Of a stretch of 64,000 bases of DNA, positions 1 to 12,800 are shown in pieces; position 1 is the stretch's first letter, and the number at the start of each line of letters is the position of its first letter. The position numbers were made by a program, and so were the translations under genes. The notes under the pieces are model-generated. The model did not search any database. It worked only from the letters and a program-made list of their open reading frames with translations, and was not told where the DNA came from. The DNA is from Lepeophtheirus salmonis (lineage: Eukaryota; Arthropoda; Copepoda; Siphonostomatoida; Caligidae), in assembly GCF_016086655.4 (NCBI RefSeq), contig NC_052132.2, positions 22,384,805-22,448,804 of the forward strand. The letters are read 5' to 3'.

Positions 1-194
1 ATAAACCTATTATAATTTTTCAGCCAAATATCCCAAATAACTTTCTGCGAAATGTGCGTTCGCAAATTGTATTTTGGCAAAATATACAATTGGAAAAATG
101 TCGGTTTGGCAAAATGTAATTCAGCAAATATGTTTTAGGCCAATTGTCTTAGAACCATTAGGAATCGGCTAAAAGACAAATTTTGCATTACAAA
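1..194. other. Noncoding, degenerate short-motif DNA
   Basis: No gene seen. The stretch contains loosely repeated GGCAAAATGT / GCAAATTGT-like motifs roughly every 30-40 bases. This looks like an eroded tandem repeat, and weaker versions occur near 545 and 42890. Confidence 0.4.
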
Positions 195-525
195 TGTAGA
201 AGATAACTTCCCAAGAAACCATCAGTGTTACTCTCCGTCTTTCATGATTACACTCACAAGTAACTATTCAAAACTTATATCAATTCATATGTGTTTTTTC
301 CTCAAGAAAAAAAGAAGAAGAATAAGAGTTTGATAAAATAAAAAAATATGTTGGGATGACTGATTAGTATTTTAGTCCTTATATCGCTCACTAATACAAC
401 AAACAAATACATTCCAACATAACAGCGTTTACATCTAATTCAAATCTTATGATATACTGAAAATACACATCAATTATGATATACGTATAGGATCAATAAC
501 AAAAAGAAACAGAAACAGTTCTCTT
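195..525. repeat. Dispersed repeat R1, copy 1
   Basis: About 330 bp that reads colinearly with 26555-26880. Shared landmarks include TATGTTGGGATGACTGAT, AGCGTTTA(C/T)AT and AATTCAAATCTTA. The copies differ by scattered substitutions and small indels, as expected for an old interspersed repeat. No ORF is conserved between them. The fuller copy at 26491-27145 suggests a SINE-like or truncated non-LTR element; this is inference. Confidence 0.75.
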
Positions 526-544
526 TCTATATTTACGGGGAATG

Positions 545-1000
545 TTCAAAATGCCCGGGTCATTTTACATTCATTTATATTGTCAGGTCAAATTGTTGTT
601 AAAAAATTCATTGCATGCAATTTGATCATTAAGGATTTGATTCTGACACCATTTTATTGCAAGCAATTTGATCATCATTTGTATTTTCATTGTATTCAGA
701 GAATCTATTGTAAGATAAGAAAATATCACGAAATACCCTATTTCATTTTGAAAAATATACCACGGCCAACAGGCTGTGCAGGAGGACGGTAGATCCCTAA
801 CAAGGATCAAAAACTATCCAGGACCCCTTCTAATATACTATAATACACCCTGGCCCACAGGTTATGCAAGGGAACCTAAGGTTCGACGGGTGGGGCATTA
901 CCTACTACCACTGCTTCCCTGAGCATCAAGGATTCCTTTTAATACAATATAATCCACCCCGGCCCATGGTTTGTGCAACTGAACTGCTGTTTCAAAAGGT
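545..1000. repeat. Dispersed repeat R2 with GGCCCACAG units, copy 1
   Basis: The first half (about 580-760) is rich in ATTTGATCATTAAGGATTTG-type motifs. The second half (765-1000) is made of degenerate units of roughly 115 bp, each carrying a GGCC(C/A)ACAG-GT--TGCA core, a GAGCATCAAGGA core and a TAATA-ACCC core. The same two-part structure recurs at 34400-35110, and the first half alone at 42885-43140. ORFs in this interval are short and not conserved between copies, so I do not call genes. Confidence 0.75.
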
Positions 1001-2032
1001 GGGTCATTACAATAGATAAGCATAGATTGCTTAAGTGCGCTGTCGTCGCAGCATTTCGTGTCAGCTATTGTCGGTTGGCAGTAAATCAATTACAATTTGT
1101 CAATGTAAGGAAAGAAAACATGATGTGATCATACAATACTTAATACTTTTATAATAATAGAATAACTTTATGCATGACGTACACATGAGCTATGACGTAT
1201 TAAAATTTTGAATGAAGAAGTCGTGGCTGCAATTATCATTTAGGTTTATTATTATTAACTAGTCACTTATTTGATTTTGTATTGCCCAGATACTATAAAA
1301 GAAGTCTTTTATCTATCCGTGATTGTATTAATTAATTCAAATGTCCAAAATGGTTCATAGTAGTGCCATTTTGACTTTTTTTCCAAAAGAAGGTTGAAAT
1401 TTTTCAAGGTTAAAATAACTAATAAGTATAATATTCACTTATTTTTAAAATATTTTATTTTATACATAAATTACTGAACCAAAATATTTCATCTATCATT
1501 TGACGAAATGGTATAAATCTATATTTAATATTTAATCCTTTATTTTTATGGACAATATAATAGCATTTTTTTTACAATTCAAGCAAACCATAAATTTTTG
1601 TCTAGGACTAGGTGAAAATATTTTTGTTTATTTTAAATTGTAGTTTTATGTATGTGCTACAACTTTTATTGATTATTATTATTATTTTTTGTTTTCTACT
1701 TATTTTTTGAAATATAAATATAAATAATATTAAGTATAAATTATTCTATTCTCGGCTAGCTATTCATTTTCGAAACGGTACTTTTAACACTTGCTTGAAA
1801 CGTAAATTATTCAACCAAAATGTGCATCTTTCTTTGCACGAAATTGTATAAGGATGTCATTTACCATCCGTGTGGTATTTAAACATTTTATTTGTTACTG
1901 ATAACTAATACACGATACCTATTAATATCTAACAAGATTCAATTTATTACATATTATACCCCCGACAACAGCTGACTCATAATCCACTACTGCAGCCCCA
2001 TCAATTAAAATTTCGTCAATCTATATATTCTC
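1001..2032. other. Noncoding AT-rich interval with a short direct repeat
   Basis: No gene supported. A 50-bp degenerate direct repeat is present at about 1463-1514 and 1801-1852. Both copies carry AAATTA(C/T)T, CAACCAAAAT and a GACGAAAT/CACGAAAT-TGTATAA core. The rest is AT-rich with homopolymer runs. Confidence 0.5.
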
Positions 2033-2125
2033 TATCGACATTACCCACTGCCAACGCTTCCTTAAGCATTAAGGACTCCTTCTAATAGTCTATAATACAT
2101 CTCAGCCCACAGTTTGTGCATGTTA
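2033..2125. repeat. R2 unit fragment
   Basis: A single degenerate R2 unit with the AAGCATTAAGGA, CTAATAGTCTATAATACA and CAGCCCACAGTTTGTGCA cores in the same order as in 545-1000 and 34680-35100. It is one unit long and truncated on both sides. Confidence 0.6.
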
Positions 2126-5100
2126 TCTTGTGTATGGGACGGCAAGGCAGACTTATGATCGTTTTGGGCTAATAACTAATAATGACTAGTAGTGGTTATC
2201 ATTGACATGGATATCATCATCAAGGTCTTTGCTAAATTCAGGGCCAGGTTGGGGGATGTGGTTGAATCTGGAGTTGGTTTGTTTGAGTGATTAAGTTCAT
2301 TATGTATATCTACATATAAGAGCAAAAGATTTGTCAATTCTTTAATTTTATTTTGGAAAATAAAGTGTAATATGATGCATTATCCAAATTATATGGATTT
2401 AAAATCCCCACCCTGTATACCATCTGTGTATAAGTCCTTTGAGCATCCTTAAATAATTACTAGTAAGTTTGCCTCACTTTTTTTAAATTGTTTTTATTTA
2501 ATTTCGACCGAGCGATAACAATTTGATACATCATTTACATTTTAAACTTCAAAGGCTCTTAGGTAAAATAGTAAAAATAAATAAAAGAGAAACAACAGGT
2601 AGAACATTGATTTAACAAAGCTAGCGAGTATATGTAAAATAAATAAGAGAAAATTAGTCAGACAATAAAGAAGACAATTTAAGGGTCCTCATGTTTATAT
2701 AATGTTCTAATGTTTTGACTAAGGAAGGCGTTAGACAGCTACTGCCCTGTTTATATTCATAAATTGATTGTAGGAAATCTGATATTATGTCATCCAACTT
2801 CATATTTACATGCACTGCCGGGTTAATCATTATGGCAACTATAGAATAGATGGCGAGACGGCTCAACTTCGACTTTACAAAAGGTACAAAAATTTTCCAG
2901 CGGGTTCGATGTCTTATTAATTGTAAATTAGGACCCTAGAGCTAATTTATAGCAGAACCACTTTTGTTTCGAGTTAGTGAAGGGATTTTGCAGAATAAAT
3001 CCCGTATTATTGAAACAGTGTGGTCAGGGGGGTATACTTAACTAATTCAGCCGTCTTTTTATTAAATATATCGGGTTATTCTCAAGGATTCTTCCAGAAA
3101 CAGCTCTCCTAACTCTACTGATGAATGATTACTATTAAACGAATTCATAAAGTGAACGACAAAAAAATACACTATATATAGAATAAATTACCTCGGTTCT
3201 CTATTTTTTTCAATATATTTTGTAATCCAATTGTTTGTTTATTTTTCAGAAGTACTTCAATTTCTCTCAAAGATATATTTTCTCATAGTCATGAATGAGT
3301 AGTGATGTAAGTCATATATGTATATATATATGTAGTGTTCCAAGAGTGTATGAAAGTAACGGACCGAAGTAAGAGCTAATAAAGTAGACGATTTGATTGG
3401 GTTACAATCTTACAATAACTAATATTTTTAAGGGAATACTATTTAAAAGGATGTTCATAAAACTACGATAATAAAATATATATACAAGTATACATTACTG
3501 CTAAAAAGTTAAATTGATTGACTATAGCTAACCTAATCCCTACGCCATATTAATAAAACCTAATAAAACAACAGTGTAATTTTCATCTATCCTTTTTTTC
3601 AGAATTGGTATTCTGAAGATTTTATTTTCTTTTCCTTAGATGTTTTCACTATTATTTAACTCCAAAGTAGTCAACTATCTTTCCTACTAAATTACAGTTA
3701 TTTTAAAAAACCTGATTGAATATTCGTTTGTTCTCATAAAATATGGAGGATTTGTTGCTGAATTATAATTGTAAGTTTGTATTGGACTCAGAGTCAAATT
3801 GAGGACGGACATCGGAGTCATTCTTGCAAATGACTTTGTTTATTTCCTTCATTCCCTACTCTCTCGTCACAGGTGATTGTAGCTGATCTAATGAAACACA
3901 ATGACAGCTGCTATCCTCCAAAACATTCTTAAAAATTGTCAGGGTTACTAAGTAAAGCATTGGTTTCTTTTTTTTTAACATACCCAAACGATACAAACGA
4001 TTTCCATCGCTGTAATGACATAGTAAGAACCACTAAAAAAACTCTTGAAACCTCAACAATTAAATTCATAATTTGTTAAACACTCAAAAACTAATAAAGC
4101 AGCATCCCCCCCCAAAAAAAAAATTAATCAATAGTTGGAGTTTATAATAAATTAAGAATTTACAAAAGTAGATGGAACAAAAGTATGATACAATTGATTT
4201 AAAATAACTTAATAAACATTGTATTTTTCAAATGCTAGAATGTTTTTTATCCATTTTTATTACCTTAATTTTTCATCTTTATAGTTATTTTATTTCAAAA
4301 TATAGCTCAGAATCGAAATGATACTCAAAAACGTAGTTTAAAAAAGGCTTAACAGGACTAACATTACCCCTTTTCCGACACACAAGGAATTATTTTTGAT
4401 CATATCAGAACTAATTATAAATTTATTTTTTTAAACTTTAATAGCTTCCCCAAAATTTGATGGGACACTCATGTCCTCTAGGTGTGAACAGCAACTTTTT
4501 GTGATGTATAATTAAAATACTGAAGTTACGCCATAGAGTTGAATTCTTTATATTTATTAGTTCTTCTGATATATTTTATTTATTTTTAACTCAAATAATA
4601 ATCATTATAACTTGGAAAAATGATTTAAATTAATATGATGAATGTTTTACATGTGAAACATAACGAAACAATTCCTATAATTTTGTGAACCTTTCGTTCT
4701 GATAGACTATCAGGTGTCTTACAATCAAATGCTCTGTCACTCTTATCATTTTTGAGATCATCATGTAAGTGAAGATTATTATTTATACATAAACATAAAT
4801 GTTGGCTTTAGGAATCAATGACACATGTTATACATTCGTTTCTGGGACAACGTCTTCATTCCCTTTAATAACCTATATCATAGTTATTTAATAAATTACC
4901 AATGTTTTGTCCATCAACACTGTCTACTTCATCTAAAATGCTATAAATTTGGTCATTCATAGTGCTGCTAACAAAATTAAAATACCTTGTTTTTTGTTTT
5001 CTTTTCATTATTTAGTTAATAAACAACTCTACATTCAATAATAAAGTATTCATAAAAATATATATAATTGTGGGAGTTTCTTTTATGTTTGTACAATATT

Positions 5101-6392
5101 TTACTTGCTGATATGGTCAATACCAAAAGTGTATATAAATACTCTACACAAGAGTATAAAGTTGTATGATAAAATGTTTATTTTATCAATTTTAGTGATC
5201 TACCATTACTCTTTCTAATATTTTAAAAAGATATCTGAAATATAATGCAGTGACGAATTAATCAAAATATGAAACACCATATATTGCCCTCAATACGAAA
5301 GGTTAAAAAATTTAATGGTAATTTTCGTTATCCACGGATTAAGTACCAATATAAATTTGGGTTTTAGATAAGGCCAAAAATAATTTTGCATAGTGTTTTC
5401 ATTGAAAAAACTTCAGGATATTATTTGATGTCGGAATCAATGTTTTTCCGTATTATTTCAAATTTTTTTTTGTTCAGGAAGTTTTTTGGCACCCTTTTCA
5501 TTAACATCACAGTTTAATATTGTGATTTGCATAACTTTTTATCATTTTTCAAAACCTATAAACACCAAACGGATTACTTCATTTGGATTTCCTTTAGATA
5601 ATGAATAGCTATTTTTTAATTACAGTATTTTAATTATATTTTGATATTACTTTGACATGTTTTATGATTGAATAATATACTCATTTAATCTGAATTAGAC
5701 ATAAGGTTTATATATAAATAAAATCTGTCAAACAAAATAAATATATTACATACATATTATATGATATGAAACGTCATGACAGCTTAGATACCCTCCTCTA
5801 AAATAAATTGTCAGGGTTACCATGTTGATTTTTCGATTTTATTAAAAAGTCTAAAATACATATGATATTTTAATCTCCAATTTAACTCTATGCAAAAGTA
5901 TAGTTGGTTTTTGAGATGAAATAAATCAGCTGAACTCACTTGCTCAATACAAAACAATTTTAACGATCCATAATCTCCAAAGGGCCGGTTTATGCAGTAT
6001 CATTAATAAAAGTGATGGTAATAAAAAAAGGATTAATATTAATTAGTATAATATTATTCAGACATAGAAAGTTCCAGAATTAATTACCTCATAAACTAGA
6101 AATAAATAAATACGCCTTATATTATATAAACATTTCTTTTTGTGGAAAGGCGGCATTTGAACTATGTATGTGAATTCCAATTTATTTAAAATACATACAT
6201 ATTTTTTCCATAATAAAGAATATTATTTTTTGAATGTGTAATGAATAAAAAGTTTTTAATTTCAAGTGTTTTTTTACCAATATGAAAAAGTTTGAATCTA
6301 ACATCATTATACATACATTAACATTAGTTTTGTTCGATATCTCGGTGCAATAGATTTACCCGGATACTACTGACTCATTTGAAACGGTAATA
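2126..6392. other. Gene-poor AT-rich interval
   Basis: No coding region, RNA gene or element with defined ends is supported. Frames are densely closed by stops. A short similar pair occurs at about 3902-3950 and 5777-5824: TGACAGCT, then a TCCTC-AAAA core, then AATTGTCAGGGTTAC. These may be remnants of a small dispersed repeat. Confidence 0.5.
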
Positions 6393-6926
6393 TACAGAGT
6401 TGATCCTATCTATTGGTACATATTGTATTATTTTCAATCCCGAATGACATTGGTGCAAAACCACAGAGGAAGACCACAAGACGTCTTATGTCTGAACAGA
6501 GCAAGCTGAGACGGTTGGAATGAGAAAATAAGATTTTAAATTTTATAAAGACCAACAAAAGGTGTACTGGACTTATGGGACCTTAACATGTCTCTCCAGA
6601 CATGAACCCTTTGGACTACTTTATCTAGCAGCGTCAGGAAGAGAGGCTGTGAGCTACTCCTGTCAGGAGTGGCAAGTCTTTAGAAGCTTCCATGAAGAAG
6701 GAGTGGACCAAGCTCGAGTCTGACTTCATAGTAAGGGACTACAAGGGATTTAAGCCACGTATGGAGGCAAGTATTAGAGCTGAGGGGTCTCATATTGTAT
6801 GAAAGTTGTACCAAGCATTATTTTCATATGATTTTTTTTAAATAAATGTCCTCAAAAGTTATCTCGTTCAAATTTTACTACTGAAAATAATAAAATTTGT
6901 ACCACTAGATAAGATCAACCCTCTAT
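6393..6926 (+). mobile_element. Internally deleted mariner (Tc1/mariner) element
   Basis: About 534 bp bounded by imperfect terminal inverted repeats of roughly 40 bp. The left TIR starts at 6393 with a GTTGATCCTATCTA core and a TATTATTTTCA core; both reappear inverted at 6885-6924. TA dinucleotides flank both ends. The interior carries the C-terminal end of a mariner-type transposase (about 6589-6802), including a PDMNPLDYFI-like segment. This is the usual third-catalytic-residue block, D-x-NPLDY. A stop replaces the following Trp. Most of the transposase, including the first two catalytic Asp blocks, is missing, so this is a non-autonomous deletion derivative. Confidence 0.85.
6589..6802 (+). 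pseudogene. Mariner transposase C-terminal fragment
   Basis: Read on +, the fragment runs from the PDMNPLDYFI segment through residues of the form RSGKSLKASMKKEWTKLES and ends SHIV-stop at 6802. In intact mariner transposases this region follows the second catalytic Asp and ends the protein. The stop just after PLDYFI and the absence of everything upstream make it nonfunctional. It lies inside the TIR-bounded element 6393-6926. Confidence 0.8.
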
Positions 6927-7145
6927 TAAACAGATATTAGAGCCGTAACTTGTGACTTTACTATGTTATACAAAAATGTTATTCACCGTAGATTTAAACC
7001 ATCAAATTTCAGATCCACCACTACGGCGTCAATTGTTCCTTTTGATTAAAAAAGTACAATTAACAATTTTTGAAGCATTTTTATGAACACTTACGGAAGA
7101 TAAGATTAAACCGGTGCTTGGATGCGCCGACGATTTTAACATGAT

Positions 7146-7850
7146 TCTGCTGTCCGATTCAGAAAAAGGTCATACATTTTTTTCTATTTTTAAGGTTAAA
7201 AGCTTTTGTAAGTGCTTGGTGTTGAAGATAGAGATACATTATTTTATATATATATTTTAAAGCTTAATGTTGAAAAATTATAAAACTATTTTTAAAATGT
7301 ATGTATCATGCTTATAACTCGAGTAATGATTGTTTAAATTTGAAAATATATGATTTTTATTCAGAGGCTCATAGTTTCAGGAGATATATATTTAAAAAGC
7401 TTAAAAGTATCTCATTTGATAGCTGAAAATCCTAACTTTACTATAAAAAAAAAAGAACTTTCCCAAAAACGCTCTATGTAGCTGTCAATTTTAGATAAGG
7501 CCACGACAATATTTATAGGTTAAAACTCCTTTTTAAATTGATCTCATAAGAAAAGTCCATAAATTTACATTGCCCTAGCTGGAAGAGAGAGTGAGGGAAA
7601 TAAAGAGAAAGAGAGAGAAACTAAGCGCAAAAGCGTTGAAATGAAATTCCTCTTGGCTCTTGAGATAAGGATCCTGAATTGTGGTTCGGTGTTCATCAAT
7701 GACGAAGAGTTCATTTGTGGGGAGGAATCCCTGGCAACGAAATCCCTACTGCACTATTCCTGACCACTACAATTTGATTTTGTAAGGACTCCCTTGAATG
7801 TTTGATTTTATGAATCCCTCACTCACTACGGGTCAGCAACGAATCATCAG
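7146..7850 (+). repeat. Inverted repeat pair R4, left arm
   Basis: About 700 bp that is imperfectly inverted and repeated at 11695-12355. Landmarks in order are TTCAGAAAAAG, TTGGTGTTGAA, TTCAGAGGCTCAT, GTATCTCATTTGA, AACGCTCTAT, AAGTCCATAAATTTA, an AGAGAGAG-rich patch, and CACTACGGGTC(A/T)GCAACGA. The second arm has the same order on the minus strand. Short ORFs here are not conserved between arms. Confidence 0.85.
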
Positions 7851-9990
7851 GTTTTCCTTGGATCTTGAAATAAGCATGCATAAAATAAACTCATAGTGTA
7901 TGGTTGTCTAGATGAGGGATGCTCATAGTTATAATACAGAATAAAAATTTAATTATTCATTGGAATATTAATTCTATGATTTCCTTAATATACTTTACTT
8001 GTCTTGATGCATCACCAGAGTCTCAGATATTGATGAAGCAAGTAATATATTTTTACCCAATGACGAAAATGGTAATAGTGGAATGTCATTGCGTTAGAAA
8101 TGTGTTTATAATATAGTGGATGAAATCAAGACATAATAAATGAATGTCTAGATGATTGATGATCTTAGTCCTGAAGAAAATTAAATTTTTGTTTTGAATC
8201 TTCATTGTATGATTTGCTTAAATGACTTTGATTATCAACATGAATCCCCACTTATCATGGTTTCAAATATGGACAAATAGATGTTTATCTATGATAACTG
8301 TGATCATTATGGAATGTTCAAGCCATTGAATTTGAAATATCTTTAGTATAATGTGTACATTTCCATAAATTGTAATTAGTATGTAACTGTTTAAACGAAA
8401 ATAGAGATATTTTATATAATTTGTAATTAATATATGCTTTATTTATCAACCTGTATAAATAAATGTAAATTTGAACATCCCATTGAAAACGAACAAATTG
8501 TTGCTTTGATCCAGACTTGGCTCTTTTCCAAAGTGCCTAGAAAATCTTATTTTTCATTAACCAACATGATTCAATATATTATTTATTTTATAGTATTAGT
8601 ATTTAATGTACATATCTTTGCGAATATAGATTAATTTGATATTTTTTAATCAATTTCATCAACAGTGTGATTGTTATACCTAATATATGAGTTGTGGCGA
8701 TCTTAATAAGCTTTTCCTTGAGAGTTTACCCTGTCAATATTTTGTCATTCTGAATTTCTGGGCCATCTTTTTTCGATGCATTTTTAATCAGAAGGTGTGA
8801 ATTCGTTTGGACTAAATATATATCCTAGTTAGCATCTATGTCCATAAACTAGTGAAAGTTGCTATAATCCGAGTTATTTAACTTCATATTCCTTAATTCT
8901 GAAGTTGTTTATGGAGTAAAATATTATGTTCGTCATAGAAAAAGTTATTTAAAATTTCAAAAATTGTGTTTGGCTTATATGCTGGCGAACAAAAAGTTTA
9001 TACAATTTCTGCAATGTACATATTCAACATGCAAAGAAACTCTTTAAATAATCCGGTCAATTTTTGTTTTATTTGTGGTGAATTAACGTTCCATTACCAG
9101 ACACGACGTTTACACAATTAATCAGAACATGTTACAAACATTATTTTGGTTTTAGTGTTGGTAATCAAGATAAAAGTTGGGCTCCTCATTTATGTTGTAT
9201 ATTCTGCGTCAAAATCTCACTGTATGGATCAATAATGGTTATCGTTACCTGTAACCTTACCTATGACATGGAGAGAGCCAGCAAATCATAGCATGGACTT
9301 TTATTTTTCCATGAAAAAAGTAGTAAGTATTAAAAAAACCTACAAAACACAGAATAATATATCCAATTTTGAAATCAGTTTTTAGACCAATTCCTCACAA
9401 TGAAAAATATTAAGTACCTGTTTTTCTCAATCAAATTGAAATAATTGGTCATCCCAGTGAGGGTATAGAAGATTAATATACGGAAGTCCCATCAAACTGT
9501 TCGAGCAAACCTCATTTATTGAGCCAAGAAGAACTCATTCGAGATTAACATCTAACAAAACAATCTTCCCAAATTTTAGCTTCAAGATTAAAGGGATAGA
9601 ATCTTCTGAAAAAAGAGACTAAAATCAGTTTTTGCAAGAAACGAGATTCGGATTTCCAAAAAAATTTCTCACTTGAAGAGGGTTCATTGTAATGACAATA
9701 ATTCCGTAATGAAGGAGAGCCACCTTGATTATAAAATAAATGAGTGCTGTTTATTTATAGACTCTTCCCAGACAAGTCCAAAGCAGTAATACTGCACAAT
9801 AGCAAACTACTTCCATTTGTTCCTCTTTTGCATGCAGTGAGCAGGAAATAAATCCATGAAAGTATGCTGCTAATTTTAGAGAAGATAAATTACATCTAAA
9901 ATGAATCTCAATCTGTGGAAATGTAAAAGTTATAGCACTTTTGCTTTGAATGCAACTCAGTTATACTAAATATTTTTTTTTCTTTTGTAT
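7851..9990. other. Gene-poor interval between R4 arms (left part)
   Basis: No gene supported. The 65-66 residue ORFs near 7919 and 8434 are AT-driven, have low-complexity composition and show no family motifs. Confidence 0.45.
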
Positions 9991-10485
9991 AAATTACTTC
10001 GAAAATACCAAGTAAAGTATAATTTTTGTTTCGTAATTCTGGTGATCGAAAACGATTGATTACTAGGACGAGCACTTCAATTCAGTCTCAATGGTATGGA
10101 AAAATAGTGATGCATTCAATAAGTCAACAGTAATAACGTTATCCATTTACAGTATATAAGACATTTTTTATAGTGAAACTTGTACGCATAACTTAAATAT
10201 GTACTGATGAATGAGGCCTTTACAATTTTCGTTGAGGTTATCATCAAAAAAATCTACATAGTACAATCAATATAAGAAACCAAATATTAATATATATTTT
10301 TAATATTATACTCGTATCTACCTATATTCATAATTTTCATTAATGATCTTGCATATTTACTTAGATCCTCTTGATATTCCATAAATAATTATTCAATCTA
10401 AATACAATCAAAAACTGTTTCGGTCATGTTGCAAATACTAAATATTAATAAAGAAAAGAGTAAAGATCCATTAAAACCAATATTC
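9991..10485. repeat. Dispersed repeat R3, copy 1
   Basis: About 490 bp colinear with 44159-44615. Shared blocks include AATTACTTCGAAAATAC, AACGATTGATTACTA, GACGAGCACTTCAATTCAGT, GAATGAGGCCTTTACAATTT and AAAGAAAAGAGTAAA. The opening block also occurs alone at 43195-43262. No conserved ORF. Similarity at this level suggests a moderately old interspersed element; its class is unknown. Confidence 0.85.
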
Positions 10486-10519
10486 TGAGCTTCATATTAA
10501 ATTAGGTTTAACGAGATTT

Positions 10520-11030
10520 TTTTGTAAAAGCTTTGGAGAAGAATGAAGAAGGATTTGTGTATCTGAAAGAAAAATTTCCTAAAATTATGAGTGCAAAAAA
10601 AAAAAAAAAGGTTTTGTTTGTTGGCCCACAAATATAAAAACTATTGACGAGTAGAGAATTTGAAGAAAAAATATCAATCATAGATCGTGGAGCAGGGCTG
10701 TCTTTAACAAACATGTGTCAGCAGTTCTTAGGAAATGTAAATGCCAACAACTACAAAGAACTTGTTAAATATTTTTTTAGCATCTTATAAGGCTTTAGGT
10801 TGCAGCATGAGTCTAAAAATACCTTTCCTAAGTTTTCACTTAGACTTCTTCCGTGAAAATCTTGGAGATGTTAGTGATGACCATGGAGAGAGGTTTCACA
10901 AAAATATTCATTTTATGGAAAAAATATATCAAGGAAAATGTAACCCTGCAATGATGGCAGATTGATGTTGGGAACTAAAGCCCGATCTTCCCAGCCAAAA
11001 ATACAGACGAATTTCCTAGTGATGTAAATG
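10520..11030 (+). pseudogene. Decayed copy of a multicopy arthropod protein family
   Basis: Read on +, the block resembles a protein segment repeated in many arthropod genomes. A FVGPQIKKLL-like part (about 10610-10640, one stop) is followed by NVNANNYKELVK (about 10735). After a one-base shift, ALGCSMSLKIPFLSFHLDFF (10795-10854), ENLGDVSDDHGERFH (to about 10900), and MEKIYQGKCNPAMMAD-stop (10917-10965) follow. The recurrent form has DYCW where a TGA stop and CWEL occur here. Family assignment is from memory; the family's function is unknown and it is often found as scattered transposon-like copies. Frameshifts, stops and a poly-A run (about 10595) show it is dead. Confidence 0.6.
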
Positions 11031-11694
11031 ATATTATATTTATGTAAATATACAAATATTTATATTCATCTAATTGAATTTCATCAGACTTCAACTTATA
11101 GAATTTATATGCAGTAAGTGAATGGAGCGTTTTCACGTGACGTCAGCATTGTTAATGTCAGCCATTAAGGGGCTTAAATAACCAAGTTTTATAATTATAA
11201 TAAAATTCAAATATAACTATTTATCATTGCCATCAAGTAGTATTTAATGCAGATGTTAAGTATTGAAATATTTTTAAAACTATTAGATGGAATTTCATCA
11301 AGATTTATTGAAAATTTGTCCATTCTATTTAATAAAAATATCAACTTTGAGCCCCCAAAATGGCGTTTCCTTCAACTATGATGCAAATTATAACGTCAGT
11401 AAAAAGGCTCAATAGAAGTTGATATCGATGTGGAACCTACAACTTTCTTATCTTTGTAACTAAGAGCCATTATTCCGAAATTTTGTTATCACATATAAAG
11501 GGTGCCTTCTCCCATGATGATTAGAAGCCTCCACATTGATAAGTGAAAGAAAAGTTATGTTATAATTTCCGCAGCACACCTCCATATATTAACATAGATC
11601 CAAGATTAAACTTAGACAATAGATATGTAATTTTACATTGATTCTAAAATTCACTAGTTTGAGTTATACTCTTCCATGCATCCTTATTCCAAGC
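11031..11694. other. Noncoding interval
   Basis: No gene supported. It holds AT-rich DNA with short unrelated ORFs. Confidence 0.45.
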
Positions 11695-12355
11695 TTTATA
11701 GGCACAAGATGACTCGTTGCAGACCCGTAGTGAATGAGGAATTCCAAGAGACGTACTTTCGACGGAGTCTGGAGCAGACCCTCACAAAAAAAATCTTAGC
11801 TACCAGGCACAGTTTACAATTAATTCCAGATAGCACCTTCATTGATGAACAACGATCCAGAATTCAGGATACTAATCACAAGAGCCATTTCATTTCAATG
11901 CTTTAGGGCTTAGTTTCTTTCTCTCACTCTCTATCTATTTCCTTCTCTCTCTCTTCCAACAAATGCAATCTAAATTTATGGACTTTTCTAATGAGATCAA
12001 TTCAAAAAGGAGTTTTATCCTTAAAATATTGTCGTGACCTTATCTTAAATTGACAACAATATAGAGCGTTTTTAAGGAAGCTCTTTCTTTAAGTAAAGTC
12101 TTTCCGTTTTCAAATGAGATACTTTTAAACTTTTTGAAGTCATGAGGCTCTGAATAAAAAGCTATTTTAAACAATCATAACTCGATTTATAAGAATGATA
12201 CATACATTCTAAAAATAGATTTATAATTTTTATACGTTAGGCTTAAAAATGAATTCTCATAATTTATCTCTATATTCAACACCAAACGCTTTCAACCTTA
12301 AACATAGCCAAAAAAGAAAAACACTTTTTCTGAAGGCCACGAGGCTAGCAGACAA
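11695..12355 (-). repeat. Inverted repeat pair R4, right arm
   Basis: Reverse-complement counterpart of 7146-7850, preserving the order of at least eight landmark blocks. The 76-codon ORF on + starting at 11676 overlaps this repeat and is not matched in the other arm, so I treat it as chance. The arms are separated by about 3.8 kb, which includes repeat R3 and the pseudogene at 10520-11030. Confidence 0.85.
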
Positions 12356-12494
12356 AAAAATGGTGCCATATTTGGGATCAAGAGATTTAACTCAACTAAG
12401 TTGAGTATATGCTGTTCTAGTACTTTAAAAAAGTATGATTTTATTGGAAAGTGTAATCCATCAAAATGGATCAGCCTACTGAGTATCCTTCAAC

Positions 12495-12800
12495 CAGTGT
12501 TAACTTCGTCAGCTATTTTCAGTTTTGTCTTGTCTCGTCTCGTCTTTATCAGCCAATAGTCTTCGTCATCATTTCGTCGGATTTCGTCTTCCTCAGAGTT
12601 TCGTCTGCTTCATAATATTGTCTCCGTTAGACATCGTAATTGTTTCGTCATAGTTATCTTTTATTTCGTCTTCATCCGAATTTCGTTTTTGTCAGAGTTT
12701 CGTCTTCGTCTGAATTTCGTCTTTGTCAGAGTTTCGTCTTTGTCTCGTCTTCGTCATTATTTTTGTCAGATTTTCGTCTTTGTCAGAATTCGTCTTTTTT
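12495..12800 (+). mobile_element. hAT-like MITE half-copy with TCGTC subterminal repeats
   Basis: Starts with CAGTGTTAACTTCGTCAG and continues as about 300 bp dominated by degenerate 12-16 bp units (TTCGTCTTTGTCAGA-like). A CAGTG terminus followed by dense subterminal repeats is typical of hAT MITEs. The opposite end is missing here. A related copy at 42422-42700 keeps the other end and lacks this one. Both share a unique internal stretch (TAGACATCGT-ATTGTTTCGTC-TAGTTATCTTTTATTTCGTC) in opposite orientation. Confidence 0.75.

Noticed and set aside
10508..10714. Minus-strand ORF of 68 codons
   Set aside because: It is the shadow of the plus-strand pseudogene at 10520-11030 and includes the poly-T complement of its poly-A run as a Phe run.
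11676..11906. Plus-strand ORF of 76 codons
   Set aside because: Lies in the R4 inverted repeat and is not preserved in the other arm at 7146-7850.
12495..12800. CRISPR-like or simple satellite array (regular TCGTC units)
   Set aside because: Units are degenerate with no unique spacers, and the block begins with a hAT-type terminus, so it is subterminal repeat structure of a MITE.
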